DNA from: Candidatus Methanomassiliicoccus intestinalis Issoire-Mx1
Lineage (GTDB): Archaea; Thermoplasmatota; Thermoplasmata; Methanomassiliicoccales; Methanomassiliicoccaceae
DNA: 64,000 nucleotides
Reading direction: 5' to 3'
Assembly (NCBI RefSeq): GCF_000404225.1
Contig: NC_021353.1
Location: 744,001 to 808,000 of the forward strand
Part shown: positions 53,218 to 62,402 of the stretch, piece by piece
Position numbering within the stretch: the stretch's first letter is position 1
Layout of the letters: every line of letters begins with the position of its first letter
Notes under the pieces: generated by a model
Database searches by the model: none
Seen by the model: the letters and a program-made list of their open reading frames with translations, nothing else
Told to the model about the DNA's origin: nothing
Made by a program: the position numbers and the translations under genes

Positions 53218-55128
53218 TTAGAATTCATATGCTGTTTCATTAAATGTTAGTGCGGGACATGGCTCCAGGCATTTTTCGCAGTGTATACAGCCTTCTCCAA
53301 TGGTAATTTTTCCATCATTCAGCTTGATGGCGCCTTGTGTACATTTGCCAATACACACTCCGCATCCCACGCATTCAGCAGATTTTATGACTATTTTGCG
53401 TATTTTTTCTACTTTTTCTTTCAGGCTTTTTTCTTCCTTATCTTTAGCAATCAATGCGCCTTCTTCAAATATTGTTACATTGGAGACTGCACACCAACCT
53501 TCCTCTTCATTTAGCTCTACGTCTCCAGTGATTCTAAGAACATTGGCTGTTCTTTGAATATCCAGAGGTTTATTGAATGCTCCTTCTATGCTGAATCCCA
53601 TAGTACATGGTGAAATGCCTTCTTGCAGAGACAGATTCAAGTTTTGAAGAATACTTGTTTTGACTGACTTGTCAGGTTTAATCGAAACTCCGATACGGTC
53701 GAGCTCTTCGTGTATGGACTGTGGCATCCTTCTCCACCTCCAAGCTCCATATCTTATCCATTCTTCTGGAAGCCCTCTTTTTTCAGCATATTCTTCCAGA
53801 TATGACTTCCATTCCTGATATTTTGGTGATTCCTGAACAATATCCAGTTCTGCAAGGTCTGATGCTGGGCATAGATAGCAACCGATTCTGTCAAGCCCCT
53901 TTTCATACCATGGGTTGTACTCTTCTTTTTCACTTATAATCAGCATCCAAACATGAAGTGCAGTCCAGTTTTGTATGGGGGATGCACCTATCTGTCCTGG
54001 AGTCCAGGGATTTTCCCATACTTTTGGCTTCGATGCTCTAGATTCTGATTCATATCTTCGCTGCCCGATGAATGAAAGAACGCCATCTGGAAAATGTTTC
54101 ATTATTGCTCTGACCGTAGGGCCGAGTTTATTTGTTTTACAGCACCATCTGTAATCTCTGCCGGGTGGACCAAAAACGTTCAAACCTTCTTTGAAAGCTT
54201 CCCGTGGTGCATATTCTAAGATTAATTCAGTGTTGTGATTTGCTGCAGTTCTTTTGACATATTCGATTGTCTCTGGAAATTCAAGTCCAGTATCTATAAA
54301 AAATAGGGGAATGTCTAAGCCGGCTTTTTTGGAGAGAATCAATACTGCTAAGGAATCCTTTCCTCCTGAAAATGAAATCATGGCCGGTCTTTGTTTTTCT
54401 TCAATAACCGTCTTCATAAATTTCTCAGAGGCAGCTATTTTCATTTCCATTTCTTTTGAATTTGCTTTGATGACTAAGTCCCATGTTGTTTCTGGAAATT
54501 TATCTGCATCTTTTGGCTCATCACACCATCTAATCTTGACGGCCATTCCACGAGATCCAGGGACAAGATCTTTTCCGCTCATTCTGGCTGTTCCCGAAGC
54601 CAGAGCCTTTCCGTTTTTACAAATAACAATTACCTCGTCACCAGATTCCAAATCATCACTGGTGGAGACAACTCCAGGAGCTAGAAGATTGGAACCGCTT
54701 AAGATTGGTTTTATGGCGCCGTCATCAGTTGTAACTATTCCTTTTGTTGCTTTATTGACAATGCACCTTGCAGCCGGCATTCTTGAAAGAAATGTCCATC
54801 CTTTGCCTATATCATACCTCATTGTGCCGATTACTTCTCCGTCCATGATCACTTCGTCCATTCTATCGAGTGCCGGGGCCTTATTGAGAAGTACAACATG
54901 ATTATCTGGAATTACTGACTCTCCACAGCCTTCTCCAAATTGTCTATCTATGGTTTTTTGAATAACATCAATGTCATGTTTGAATGCAGGCCGCACATCC
55001 CCAGGCGGAGTAATATCCATCTGCCGGGTATCTCCACCACACACGGCACATTTTTTCTGTTCAAGTACGGGAACATTGCAATGATCGCACCATCGTAAAG
55101 ACATTTTTCCTAAGCGGACTAGAGCCAT
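53218..55128 (-). CDS. PAPS-reductase-like protein with zinc ribbon, PUA-like and ferredoxin domains
   Basis: This 636-residue protein has four parts. A zinc ribbon lies near residue 14 (WCDHCNVP, CAVCGG). A PUA-like domain covers about 125-210. A PP-loop ATPase of the PAPS-reductase group begins at SFSGGKDSLAVL near residue 250 and includes RWCCKTNK and GCYLCPAS. Two [4Fe-4S] ferredoxin motifs form the C-terminus (CVGCGVCIGKC, CIHCEKCLEPCP). This arrangement is known from methanogens, but its reaction has not been established. It may act on sulfur or an RNA substrate, given the PUA domain (inference). Confidence 0.85.
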   Translation of the reverse strand: MALVRLGKMSLRWCDHCNVPVLEQKKCAVCGGDTRQMDITPPGDVRPAFKHDIDVIQKTIDRQFGEGCGESVIPDNHVVLLNKAPALDRMDEVIMDGEVIGTMRYDIGKGWTFLSRMPAARCIVNKATKGIVTTDDGAIKPILSGSNLLAPGVVSTSDDLESGDEVIVICKNGKALASGTARMSGKDLVPGSRGMAVKIRWCDEPKDADKFPETTWDLVIKANSKEMEMKIAASEKFMKTVIEEKQRPAMISFSGGKDSLAVLILSKKAGLDIPLFFIDTGLEFPETIEYVKRTAANHNTELILEYAPREAFKEGLNVFGPPGRDYRWCCKTNKLGPTVRAIMKHFPDGVLSFIGQRRYESESRASKPKVWENPWTPGQIGASPIQNWTALHVWMLIISEKEEYNPWYEKGLDRIGCYLCPASDLAELDIVQESPKYQEWKSYLEEYAEKRGLPEEWIRYGAWRWRRMPQSIHEELDRIGVSIKPDKSVKTSILQNLNLSLQEGISPCTMGFSIEGAFNKPLDIQRTANVLRITGDVELNEEEGWCAVSNVTIFEEGALIAKDKEEKSLKEKVEKIRKIVIKSAECVGCGVCIGKCTQGAIKLNDGKITIGEGCIHCEKCLEPCPALTFNETAYEF

Positions 55129-55274
55129 CGTTCTCCACTTTTATTTTGAGTATAAATAGTATGCGTATCCGGTTCAGCGAAATCTGTAATCTAGGAGTCA
55201 GAATTGTCGCAAAATCTGGAGTATTGGTGATAAGTTATATACGGAAGCATTCATGCAGTGCAGAAGGTTTGTAA

Positions 55275-56474
55275 ATGAGGACTTTCCACGCAACAGAACG
55301 TTCCTTGAATGTGGAATACGCAATACGCGACGTCCTTATCCCCGCTAGAAAGCTGGAGGAGAAAGGAGCAAAGATCATAAAGTTGCATATCGGAGACCCT
55401 AATAAGTGGGACTTTGAGACTCCAAAGCATGTTCGTGATGCATTAGGCCGTGCTGTGGAAATTAATGACAATGGTTATGCAGAGTCAGAAGGCTATCCAG
55501 AACTCAGAGCAGCCATTCTTAAAAAAGAGAAGCAGAAGAATGGTGTGGATGTAGGTATTGACAACTGTATGATTACAAGCGGCGTAACGGAAGCAATTCA
55601 GAGTCTGGTAGCAGCCACTATCAGCCCCGGCGATGAAGCCCTAGTGCCTGGTCCAGGATACCCGTCATATACTGAATTTATAAAATTCTTTAATGGGAAA
55701 CCAGTTTCTTATCATAATGATGAAGAAAATGACTGGCAGCCTGATATTGATGACATGAGGAAAAAAATCACAGATAAGACTAAATTTATAACGGTGATAA
55801 ATCCAAACAACCCGACCGGAGCTTTATACTCAGACAAGGTTCTTAAACAGATTGTAGACCTTGCTGGAGAATACGATCTCTTTGTACTTTCTGATGAGAT
55901 TTATGATCTCATGTCATTTGAGGGAACACACCACTCTCCTGCCTCAATGACAAAAGATGTTCCAGTAGTATTATTTAATGGATTCTCGAAAGTAGACCTT
56001 CTCCCAGGATGGAGAATGGGCTACATGGTGTTTTCAGATCCTCTAAACTGTATGGATGAGATTAAAGAAGGAATTTCTAAACAGCTTAGATTACGTATCT
56101 CTGCAAACAATCCATGTCAAATGGCTGCAATCGAAGCTTTGGAAGGTCCACAGGATCATCATGAGCAGATTAACAGAAAATTGAAGGAACGCGCCCAGTA
56201 CATGTATAAAAGAGTTAACAATATTCCAGGGTTAAGTATGAGAGCACCCAAAGGTGCATTCTATGCTTTCCCAAGAATTGATTCAAAGCATTGGACAAAT
56301 GATATGGACTTTGTTTTGGACATCCTGGATAACTGCCATGTACTGCTTGTTCCTGGATCTGGGTTTGATGAAAAATATGGAAAGATGCATTTCCGTGCAG
56401 TATTCCTGCCGCCTCTCGACACGCTTGGTGAAGCATTCGATTCTATAGAATCCTATATGAATAAGGTGGCTTGA
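55275..56474 (+). CDS. Alanine-aminotransferase-like PLP enzyme
   Basis: This 399-residue fold-type I aminotransferase has ITSGVTEAIQSL, NPNNPTGALYSD, VLSDEIYDLM and the PLP lysine in FNGFSKVDLLPGWRMGY near residue 235. It resembles archaeal and bacterial AlaA (glutamate-pyruvate transaminase) more than the enzyme at 24996. A TATA box near 55233 precedes it. Confidence 0.9.
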   Translation: MRTFHATERSLNVEYAIRDVLIPARKLEEKGAKIIKLHIGDPNKWDFETPKHVRDALGRAVEINDNGYAESEGYPELRAAILKKEKQKNGVDVGIDNCMITSGVTEAIQSLVAATISPGDEALVPGPGYPSYTEFIKFFNGKPVSYHNDEENDWQPDIDDMRKKITDKTKFITVINPNNPTGALYSDKVLKQIVDLAGEYDLFVLSDEIYDLMSFEGTHHSPASMTKDVPVVLFNGFSKVDLLPGWRMGYMVFSDPLNCMDEIKEGISKQLRLRISANNPCQMAAIEALEGPQDHHEQINRKLKERAQYMYKRVNNIPGLSMRAPKGAFYAFPRIDSKHWTNDMDFVLDILDNCHVLLVPGSGFDEKYGKMHFRAVFLPPLDTLGEAFDSIESYMNKVA

Positions 56475-56575
56475 ACTTTAGATCTTAAACAGGGGATACA
56501 AATCCTCTGTTTTAATTAATATTTTTTGCATCTTAACTGTACATATATCTACTTCTGCTGTATTATGCCCATTGC

Positions 56576-57523
56576 ATGGGCATAAAAGATCTTCTTGGCA
56601 ACAGTTCTTTCATAATGGTGCTGGCTCTTATCTTAGCGCTGATTATTGGATTCCCATATCGTGATATGGGCAGTAAGATTCCATTAATTGTTTTGGCAGT
56701 TATGATGACAGTATCCCTTTCAAGAATATCTTTTTCTAATTTAAATCCCATAAAACATAAAACTTCTGTGCTAAGAGCACTTATTCTGGGCACATTGGTA
56801 GCTTCATTTATACCTTTAGCAGCTTCGCTTTTTATTGACGATCCTCTTTACAAAGCCGGTCTTGTATTCATAGGAGCTGCACCGTTTGCAGCTTCAGTTG
56901 TACCTTTGTCCTTCATAATGAAAGGTGATGTAGAACATGCTGCGAGGGGAACCATAATTGTCTATCTTCTTTCCATCATATACATTCCAGTAATTGTGAA
57001 GTTGTTTGCAGGAGAAACTGTAAGTATACTGGATGTAGTTGGATATGTAGTAATTTTAGTATTAATCCCTATAATCCTCTCCAGGCCAGTATCTAGAGTT
57101 AAAATATCTACTTCTTCAATGCAGATATTTGTTAATCTGTGTGTTGCCATTTTGATATTTGTTTCAGTTGGATCCAATAAAAATATATTTGAAAGTGAAA
57201 CAAGCCTGCTCTTAATATTCATGGGTATAGCAGTTTTAAGAACATTTGTTCTTGGCTTGGGGCTTGAGTATCTAGAAAAAAAGTGTGGTATTGCATGGGA
57301 ACAGAGAGTTCCTGATGTTTTAATGGCTTCGTATAAAAATAAAGGTGTAGCTATTGCGTTAACTATGGGACTTTTGCCACCTGCAGCAGCATTCCCAATA
57401 ACAGCATCCATAATTATTGAAGTCTGCTGGGTGATCTGCATGGATCGTTTTCTTTTCACATCTAAACGAAGAGAAAAAGAAATCAGGCTGGAGTCTGCAT
57501 CTACACAATCTATGGATGCTTAA
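56576..57523 (+). CDS. SBF/BASS-family transporter
   Basis: This 315-residue protein has about nine to ten hydrophobic helices and fits the bile acid:sodium symporter (SBF/BASS) superfamily, with GAAPFAASVVPLSF near residue 103 and a conserved late helix (NKGVAIALTMGLLPP). Transported substrates in archaea are unknown. It is a single gene, convergent with the riboflavin operon. Confidence 0.75.
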   Translation: MGIKDLLGNSSFIMVLALILALIIGFPYRDMGSKIPLIVLAVMMTVSLSRISFSNLNPIKHKTSVLRALILGTLVASFIPLAASLFIDDPLYKAGLVFIGAAPFAASVVPLSFIMKGDVEHAARGTIIVYLLSIIYIPVIVKLFAGETVSILDVVGYVVILVLIPIILSRPVSRVKISTSSMQIFVNLCVAILIFVSVGSNKNIFESETSLLLIFMGIAVLRTFVLGLGLEYLEKKCGIAWEQRVPDVLMASYKNKGVAIALTMGLLPPAAAFPITASIIIEVCWVICMDRFLFTSKRREKEIRLESASTQSMDA

Positions 57524-57558
57524 TCTTCGATAGAAACAATCAATAAAATGGAAAAGAA

Positions 57559-57578
57559 ATTGCCGGAAAATCGGCAAT
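57559..57578. terminator. Bidirectional hairpin between the SBF and ribH genes
   Basis: ATTGCCG (57559-57565) and CGGCAAT (57572-57578) form a 7-bp stem with a 6-nt loop between convergent genes. A/T-rich flanks lie on both sides. Confidence 0.6.
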
Positions 57579-57583
57579 GTTTA

Positions 57584-57997
57584 TTATTGAAGATTTTTAA
57601 GCAGTTTTACGCAAGCTTCCACAGCATCGCGCCCTTTTTCTATGCGCTCTTCTGCCTGTAATCTGGTCATCCCAGGTCCAGTGATTCCTAATGATACTGG
57701 TTTATTATACTCCAGAGACAGGTCGGTAATTTTCCTTGCCGCATGTTGTACAACAATCTCGTCATGCTCCGTTTCTCCTTCTATAACGGCACCAAGTGTT
57801 ACAACACCGTCTATTCCTTCATCTTCACAGAGTTTTTTAATCGCGAGTGGCATATCATAAACTCCTGGCACATATAATATTTTTTTAATGTTTGCACCAA
57901 GAAATTCTGCATGTGCTTTCGCTCGTTCCAACATCATTGATGTAATATCAAAATTAAATTCCGATACAACTATTCCAAGATTATATTCCATTTTCAT
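57584..57997 (-). CDS. ribH: 6,7-dimethyl-8-ribityllumazine synthase
   Basis: This protein has about 137 residues from the ATG at 57997, which overlaps the ribC stop; a nearer ATG at 57991 is better spaced from AAGGAG. Motifs: VVSEFNFDIT, PGVYDMPLAIKKL, and LGAVIEGETEHDEIV with the active-site His. It makes the riboflavin precursor from the butanone phosphate and the pyrimidine. It is the last gene of the ribB-ribL-ribC-ribH operon. Confidence 0.95.
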   Translation of the reverse strand: MKMEYNLGIVVSEFNFDITSMMLERAKAHAEFLGANIKKILYVPGVYDMPLAIKKLCEDEGIDGVVTLGAVIEGETEHDEIVVQHAARKITDLSLEYNKPVSLGITGPGMTRLQAEERIEKGRDAVEACVKLLKNLQ

Positions 57998-58464
57998 CAC
58001 TCCTTAGCTGGTCCAGCATCTTCATATCCTTGGCGTAATCCTTTTCCAGCATTCTTTGTTAGTATTTCTTTGTTAAATAGTAAATTATATGCATTTCTCG
58101 CGTGTTCCTTCGCACGCTGTTTAGCTAACCAATCTAATGTTTTATTGTCTGGAGCCTCATCTTCATGCACAAATACTTCAATTATATGACGGTTAGTCAT
58201 CAGTTGCGCTTGAATTATGCCTGTAGATGCTTCATGTGCGCAATTCTTATCTTTAGCCATTGGACCAGGCATTCCCAGGGCCATCACGATATCACAGTTC
58301 TCTTCTTCGATCAATTTTTTGCTTGCAACCGGGAGATCTTTTATTCCAGGCACGGTGTATCGAATAATCTTAAAACCAGTGCCCATTGTCTTAAGTTCTT
58401 CAATGGCAGCTCCACCCATATCTGATCGAGCAAAGGTTGTATCTGCAATTCCAATAATCTTCAT
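57997..58464 (-). CDS. ribC: Archaeal riboflavin synthase
   Basis: This 155-residue protein belongs to the archaeal riboflavin synthase family, related to lumazine synthase and not to the bacterial trimeric enzyme: IGIADTTFARSDMG at the N-terminus, YTVPGIKDLPVASKKL, and ALGMPGPMAKD. It dismutates two lumazines to riboflavin. Start and stop overlap the neighbouring genes by four bases. Confidence 0.95.
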   Translation of the reverse strand: MKIIGIADTTFARSDMGGAAIEELKTMGTGFKIIRYTVPGIKDLPVASKKLIEEENCDIVMALGMPGPMAKDKNCAHEASTGIIQAQLMTNRHIIEVFVHEDEAPDNKTLDWLAKQRAKEHARNAYNLLFNKEILTKNAGKGLRQGYEDAGPAKE

Positions 58465-58925
58465 TCTTTATACCCCAGCATGTTTGCAGTATGCCAATCT
58501 ATTATCCTCTTGATTATTTTACGAGTGCCACTCAAATCGTCGTCATACTGCCCTACACGAACTACTTTAACACACAAGCCTCTTTTTTCAATCTCAGCTT
58601 CCAGATCTTTTTCGTTGAATTTCTGATCATACCCGATTGCTATTATGTCTGGTTTGATTTCCAAAACCACGCCGTACATATCATTTTCTCTACCCAGTAT
58701 AGCTTCATCCACGGGTTTCAGAGCCTGTACTATTTCCAATCTCATCTTTTCTGGAGTAATCGGTTCATGTTTGTTTTTGCGCACAGTTTTATCTGTGGCT
58801 ACAACCACTACCAACTCATCTCCCAATGCTTTAGCTTCGGTTAAATAATGAATATGTCCCGTATGCAGGATATCAAAAACCCCGCTAGCCATAACTCTAA
58901 TCTTTATCCCTCTTATTCCAGGCAT
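58461..58925 (-). CDS. ribL: FAD synthetase RibL
   Basis: This 154-residue nucleotidyltransferase of the cytidylyltransferase family has GVFDILHTGHIHYL (the HxGH motif) and the later GYDQKF segment. Archaeal RibL makes FAD from FMN. The start is uncertain. The ATG at 58925 overlaps ribB by 29 bases; the ATG at 58892 (MASGVFDIL) removes an unusual N-terminus. Confidence 0.92.
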   Translation of the reverse strand: MPGIRGIKIRVMASGVFDILHTGHIHYLTEAKALGDELVVVVATDKTVRKNKHEPITPEKMRLEIVQALKPVDEAILGRENDMYGVVLEIKPDIIAIGYDQKFNEKDLEAEIEKRGLCVKVVRVGQYDDDLSGTRKIIKRIIDWHTANMLGYKE

Positions 58926-59619
58926 CTATAATGTCGCTGCCTTCAAGAAATACTAGTCCGTGTTTCTCTGCATATTTCATAGTCTCTTCTTTTGGCATAG
59001 ATCGGCCATTGTCGCCCATGATTTCACACATTGTAGCGGAAGGAAACATATCTGCCATCATTAACATGGCTGTGCAGAGTTCAGTATGTCCGGCTCTGTC
59101 ATCAAGGACACCCGGCTGTGAATTCAGCAGATGAACATGTCCTGGAGCACGGAAGTATTTACCAAACTCTTCTCTGGCTTCGGCTTCGTTCATGCTGTCG
59201 CATTTTTTGCCGAATTTAGCGAATTCGGAGATAGTAAGTGCCCTGTCAGCATCTGGAATACCAGTGAATGTCTTGCGGTGATTTATTGTGAGCGAAAATG
59301 ATGATTTAGTATCATAGATCAGATCATTTGGAGCTAAACCTTTTAGAACCGGGTGAGCGTTATAGCATTCTGCCAGAAGTTCTGCCATGAATGGTAGATC
59401 AAGTTTTTTCCACATTCTGCTTGGGGCTGATGTACAAATGAGCCCACCAGCATCTTTTCTTTGTCTTTTTACACCCTCTGCAGTCATGAATTCAGAAGCG
59501 ATTATGAGATCAGTCTCTCTTTCTCTCCCGTCTGAGTCATATATAAGTATAAATTCTCCATTTTTTAAGTCAGAAAATGCTTTTTTTAGATCGCTCATAT
59601 TTTTCGCCTTATCCTGCAT
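58897..59619 (-). CDS. ribB: 3,4-dihydroxy-2-butanone-4-phosphate synthase
   Basis: This 240-residue enzyme converts ribulose 5-phosphate to the four-carbon unit of riboflavin. Motifs: ILIYDSDGRERETDLI with the metal and catalytic residues, GGLICTSAP, and HVHLLNSQPGVLDDRAGHTE. It is the first gene of the flavin operon and ends in TAG inside the ribL start region. No FMN riboswitch is visible upstream. Confidence 0.96.
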   Translation of the reverse strand: MQDKAKNMSDLKKAFSDLKNGEFILIYDSDGRERETDLIIASEFMTAEGVKRQRKDAGGLICTSAPSRMWKKLDLPFMAELLAECYNAHPVLKGLAPNDLIYDTKSSFSLTINHRKTFTGIPDADRALTISEFAKFGKKCDSMNEAEAREEFGKYFRAPGHVHLLNSQPGVLDDRAGHTELCTAMLMMADMFPSATMCEIMGDNGRSMPKEETMKYAEKHGLVFLEGSDIIDAWNKRDKD

Positions 59620-59924
59620 TATATAAACTATATATGTTTATTAGGTAGCTACTCATTTTTTAGTAAAATTTTTCAACATTATTCTATTGATATGCAGCTA
59701 ATCATTCTTGACATCGATTTAACTATCCAAGTATGCATAGGTGGTCTTCAATCCATATCTTAAAATTAAAAATAATGTAATTTTATGATCTAGCGCATAT
59801 GTGAATAATATACTAACGACTGATTAAGTATCGTCTGCAACACATTCACATTGTTAGATTATGTCCTAATTTAATTAGAATGTTATCCAATCTTTTATTA
59901 ATACCTTGATGCCATTGTTCCATT
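59620..59924. other. Intergenic region between ribB and the isomerase gene
   Basis: The 305 bases are A/T-rich with no ORF of coding quality. They hold divergent promoters (a TATA-like TTTTATTAATACC near 59892 for the rightward gene). The only clear structure is a short palindrome, CTAAT/ATTAG around TTA, near 59868-59880. Confidence 0.5.
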
Positions 59925-60968
59925 ATGTTTGCTGTGTTGGACGATGCAGAAGCGCTTTCAACAAAAGATGCATTAGGCATGTTGGATCAGATAATGGCAT
60001 TGCCTTCGCAACTCGAATATTCATTATCAAAGTCAATATCTCTTGAACCAGGTACATTTTCAAATGTCTGTATCTGCGGTCTTGGCGGTTCTGCTATGAG
60101 TGGCGATATTCTCAGAGAATATATGAACGAACACTCATCATTTCCTACTGTAGTTGTAAGAGACACTCAGCTTCCAAAATGGGTTAATGAAAATACATTC
60201 GCTTTAATATTATCATACTCTGGAAATACGATTGAGACATTGTATATGTATGAAGAAGCAAAATCCCGAGGAGCTAGAATAGCTGGAGTTACCTCTGGAG
60301 GAAAATTAAAAGAGCTGTTTGTTGAGAACAATAATCCATTTATTGAGATTCCTTCTGGACTCCAGCCTCGTGCTGCTTTAGGATATATGTTGGGTGCCTG
60401 TGCAGTAGTGATGAAAAGTGCCAACCTATGTAATATTGCAGATGATCTAAAATCAATGATACCTTGTCTGTATGAAGAGTGTAAACAATATTCCATATCT
60501 GTGCCTATACGTGATAATCTGGCCAAAACAATTGCAGACAATCTAGAGAACACTCTTCCAGCAATCTATGGTACAATTAGTGTTGGACCAGCTGCTAAAA
60601 GGTGGAGAACACAGATTAATGAGAATTCCAAAATGCTGAGTATGTGTGGAATTCTTCCTGAGTTTAACCATAATCAGATCGTAGGGTGGATATCAACCCC
60701 ATCAGCACCTGCAACAGCTGTATTCTTAAGGTCTGTTGTAGACAATATAGAAATCTCTAAAATAGTCGATGCTACTACTTCATTATTTAAAGATTCGGGT
60801 GTAGAAACAATAATCATAAATTTAGAAGGAGAAAGTAGACTGGAGTGCACAATGCGTGGAATCATTCTGGGAGATTTTGTCAGTTACTATCTGGCAGCAC
60901 TGCGTGGAGTCGATCCAACGCCGATTGATCCAATATCTAAGTTGAAAGAAAGGATGACAGACATCTGA
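59925..60968 (+). CDS. Bifunctional phosphoglucose/phosphomannose isomerase
   Basis: This 347-residue protein has two SIS sugar-isomerase folds: ICGLGGSAMSGDILREYM near residue 50 and LSYSGNTIETLYMYEEA near residue 95. The late segment ILPEFNHNQIVGW carries the catalytic Glu and His typical of archaeal PGI/PMI. It links fructose 6-phosphate with glucose and mannose phosphates for sugar nucleotide synthesis. Confidence 0.93.
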   Translation: MFAVLDDAEALSTKDALGMLDQIMALPSQLEYSLSKSISLEPGTFSNVCICGLGGSAMSGDILREYMNEHSSFPTVVVRDTQLPKWVNENTFALILSYSGNTIETLYMYEEAKSRGARIAGVTSGGKLKELFVENNNPFIEIPSGLQPRAALGYMLGACAVVMKSANLCNIADDLKSMIPCLYEECKQYSISVPIRDNLAKTIADNLENTLPAIYGTISVGPAAKRWRTQINENSKMLSMCGILPEFNHNQIVGWISTPSAPATAVFLRSVVDNIEISKIVDATTSLFKDSGVETIIINLEGESRLECTMRGIILGDFVSYYLAALRGVDPTPIDPISKLKERMTDI

Positions 60969-61091
60969 TTTTAAAACCTTTAGATTATCATAGTTTATGA
61001 GTTCCAGCAATTATTAACTTCTGATAAGAACCACAGATTTGATATATTGCTGATTACACAACCTATTTTTATACCTTCATTCATCAGCGCT

Positions 61092-62378
61092 ATGACTCTT
61101 ATGAAAGAAGATGCTTATTGGATCAAAGACACTGTAAAAGCTCATACAAAATGGTTCGAGGCAAGTCTCCCTATGATTGCTTCTGAAAATCTCATGAGCC
61201 CTTTAGCAAAAGAGATGATGATCTCCGATTTCCATGACAGATATGCAGAAGGTCTTCCAGGTAAGAGATATTATCGCGGCAACATCTATGTGGATGAAGT
61301 CGAATTGAAATGTCTCGAGCTTGCAAAGAAGATTTTTAAATGCCAGTTTGCAGACGTTCGTCCCATATCAGGTACAGTCGCCAACATGGCAGTTTTATTT
61401 GCTTTGACTCAGCCAGGGGACACGATCTCTACGCCAGAACTGGCTTCCGGTGCTCACATATCTACTGCTCCATTCGGTGCAGTTGGAATGAGGGGTCTAG
61501 AGACTATCCACTATCCTTGGGATTATAAAAACTGGAATCTTGATGTCGATGCAGCTATCAAATTCATCAAGAAAGAAAAACCGAAGGTAGCCCAGTTTGG
61601 TCTGTCTGTATTCTTATTCCCTACACCTATAAGAGAAATTCAAGACGCTCTGCAGGAAGCAGGATCTGTAGTCTGGTATGATGCAGCTCACGTTTTGGGT
61701 CTTATCGCCGGCGGTAAATTCCAGGATCCGCTTAGAGAGGGAGTGCATATAATCAGTGCTTCAACTCACAAAACATTCCCTGGTCCGAATCACGGTATTT
61801 TAATTGGTGACAACCTTACAGATGAACTGCAGGCAAAACTCCAGAAAGCTGCTTTTCCTGGCGTTACCTCTTCTCATCATCTGCATGCAATGGCCGCTCT
61901 TGCTGTAACAATGGCTGAATATGAGATATATGGTAAACAATACGCCAGCCAGGTTATAAAGAATGCAAAAGCACTAGGCAGCGCTCTATATGAAATGGGT
62001 CTGGACGTCATGTGTCCACACCTGGGATTCACAGAATCTCACACGCTCGCAGTTAACGTAGCAGAACAAGGCGGCGGGTCTCAAGTTTCCATTGACTTAG
62101 AAAAAGCAAACATCATCTGTAACAAAAATATGCTTCCAGGCGACACGAGTTCTGTTAAGCCTTCTGGTATTCGTCTTGGTACCCAGGAGCTTACCAGAGT
62201 AGGTATGGAAGAGAGTGAGATGGAAGAAGTAGCCAGGCTCATTTATCGTGTAGTCATGAAAAAGGAAGACCAGGAAAAAGTTAAGAAAGATGTCTGGGAA
62301 CTTAAGAAAGACTTCACAAAGATCCGCTACTGTCTGAATGAAGGCGAAGAAGCCTATTCTTTCCACGATATATTCTAA
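61092..62378 (+). CDS. glyA: Serine hydroxymethyltransferase
   Basis: From the ATG at 61092 the protein has 428 residues; the upstream ATG at 61047 is rejected because a TATA-like TTTTTATACC (about 61066-61075) lies inside that extension. It has MIASENLMSP, GKRYYRGNIYVDEVE and the PLP lysine in STHKTFPGPNHGIL. It exchanges one-carbon units between serine and glycine with a tetrahydropterin. Confidence 0.93.
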   Translation: MTLMKEDAYWIKDTVKAHTKWFEASLPMIASENLMSPLAKEMMISDFHDRYAEGLPGKRYYRGNIYVDEVELKCLELAKKIFKCQFADVRPISGTVANMAVLFALTQPGDTISTPELASGAHISTAPFGAVGMRGLETIHYPWDYKNWNLDVDAAIKFIKKEKPKVAQFGLSVFLFPTPIREIQDALQEAGSVVWYDAAHVLGLIAGGKFQDPLREGVHIISASTHKTFPGPNHGILIGDNLTDELQAKLQKAAFPGVTSSHHLHAMAALAVTMAEYEIYGKQYASQVIKNAKALGSALYEMGLDVMCPHLGFTESHTLAVNVAEQGGGSQVSIDLEKANIICNKNMLPGDTSSVKPSGIRLGTQELTRVGMEESEMEEVARLIYRVVMKKEDQEKVKKDVWELKKDFTKIRYCLNEGEEAYSFHDIF

Positions 62379-62402
62379 GGGGTCATCACCCCTTTATTTT
62401 TT
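62377..62402 (+). terminator. glyA terminator overlapping the stop codon
   Basis: AAGGGGT and ACCCCTT (62377-62394) form a 7-bp stem with a CATC loop, beginning in the TAA stop and followed by TATTTTTT. The end of the convergent ncsA gene lies within this T-rich tail. Confidence 0.7.

Noticed and set aside
59620..59924. FMN riboswitch before the riboflavin operon
   Set aside because: None of the conserved RFN-element blocks is present and the leader of ribB is short.
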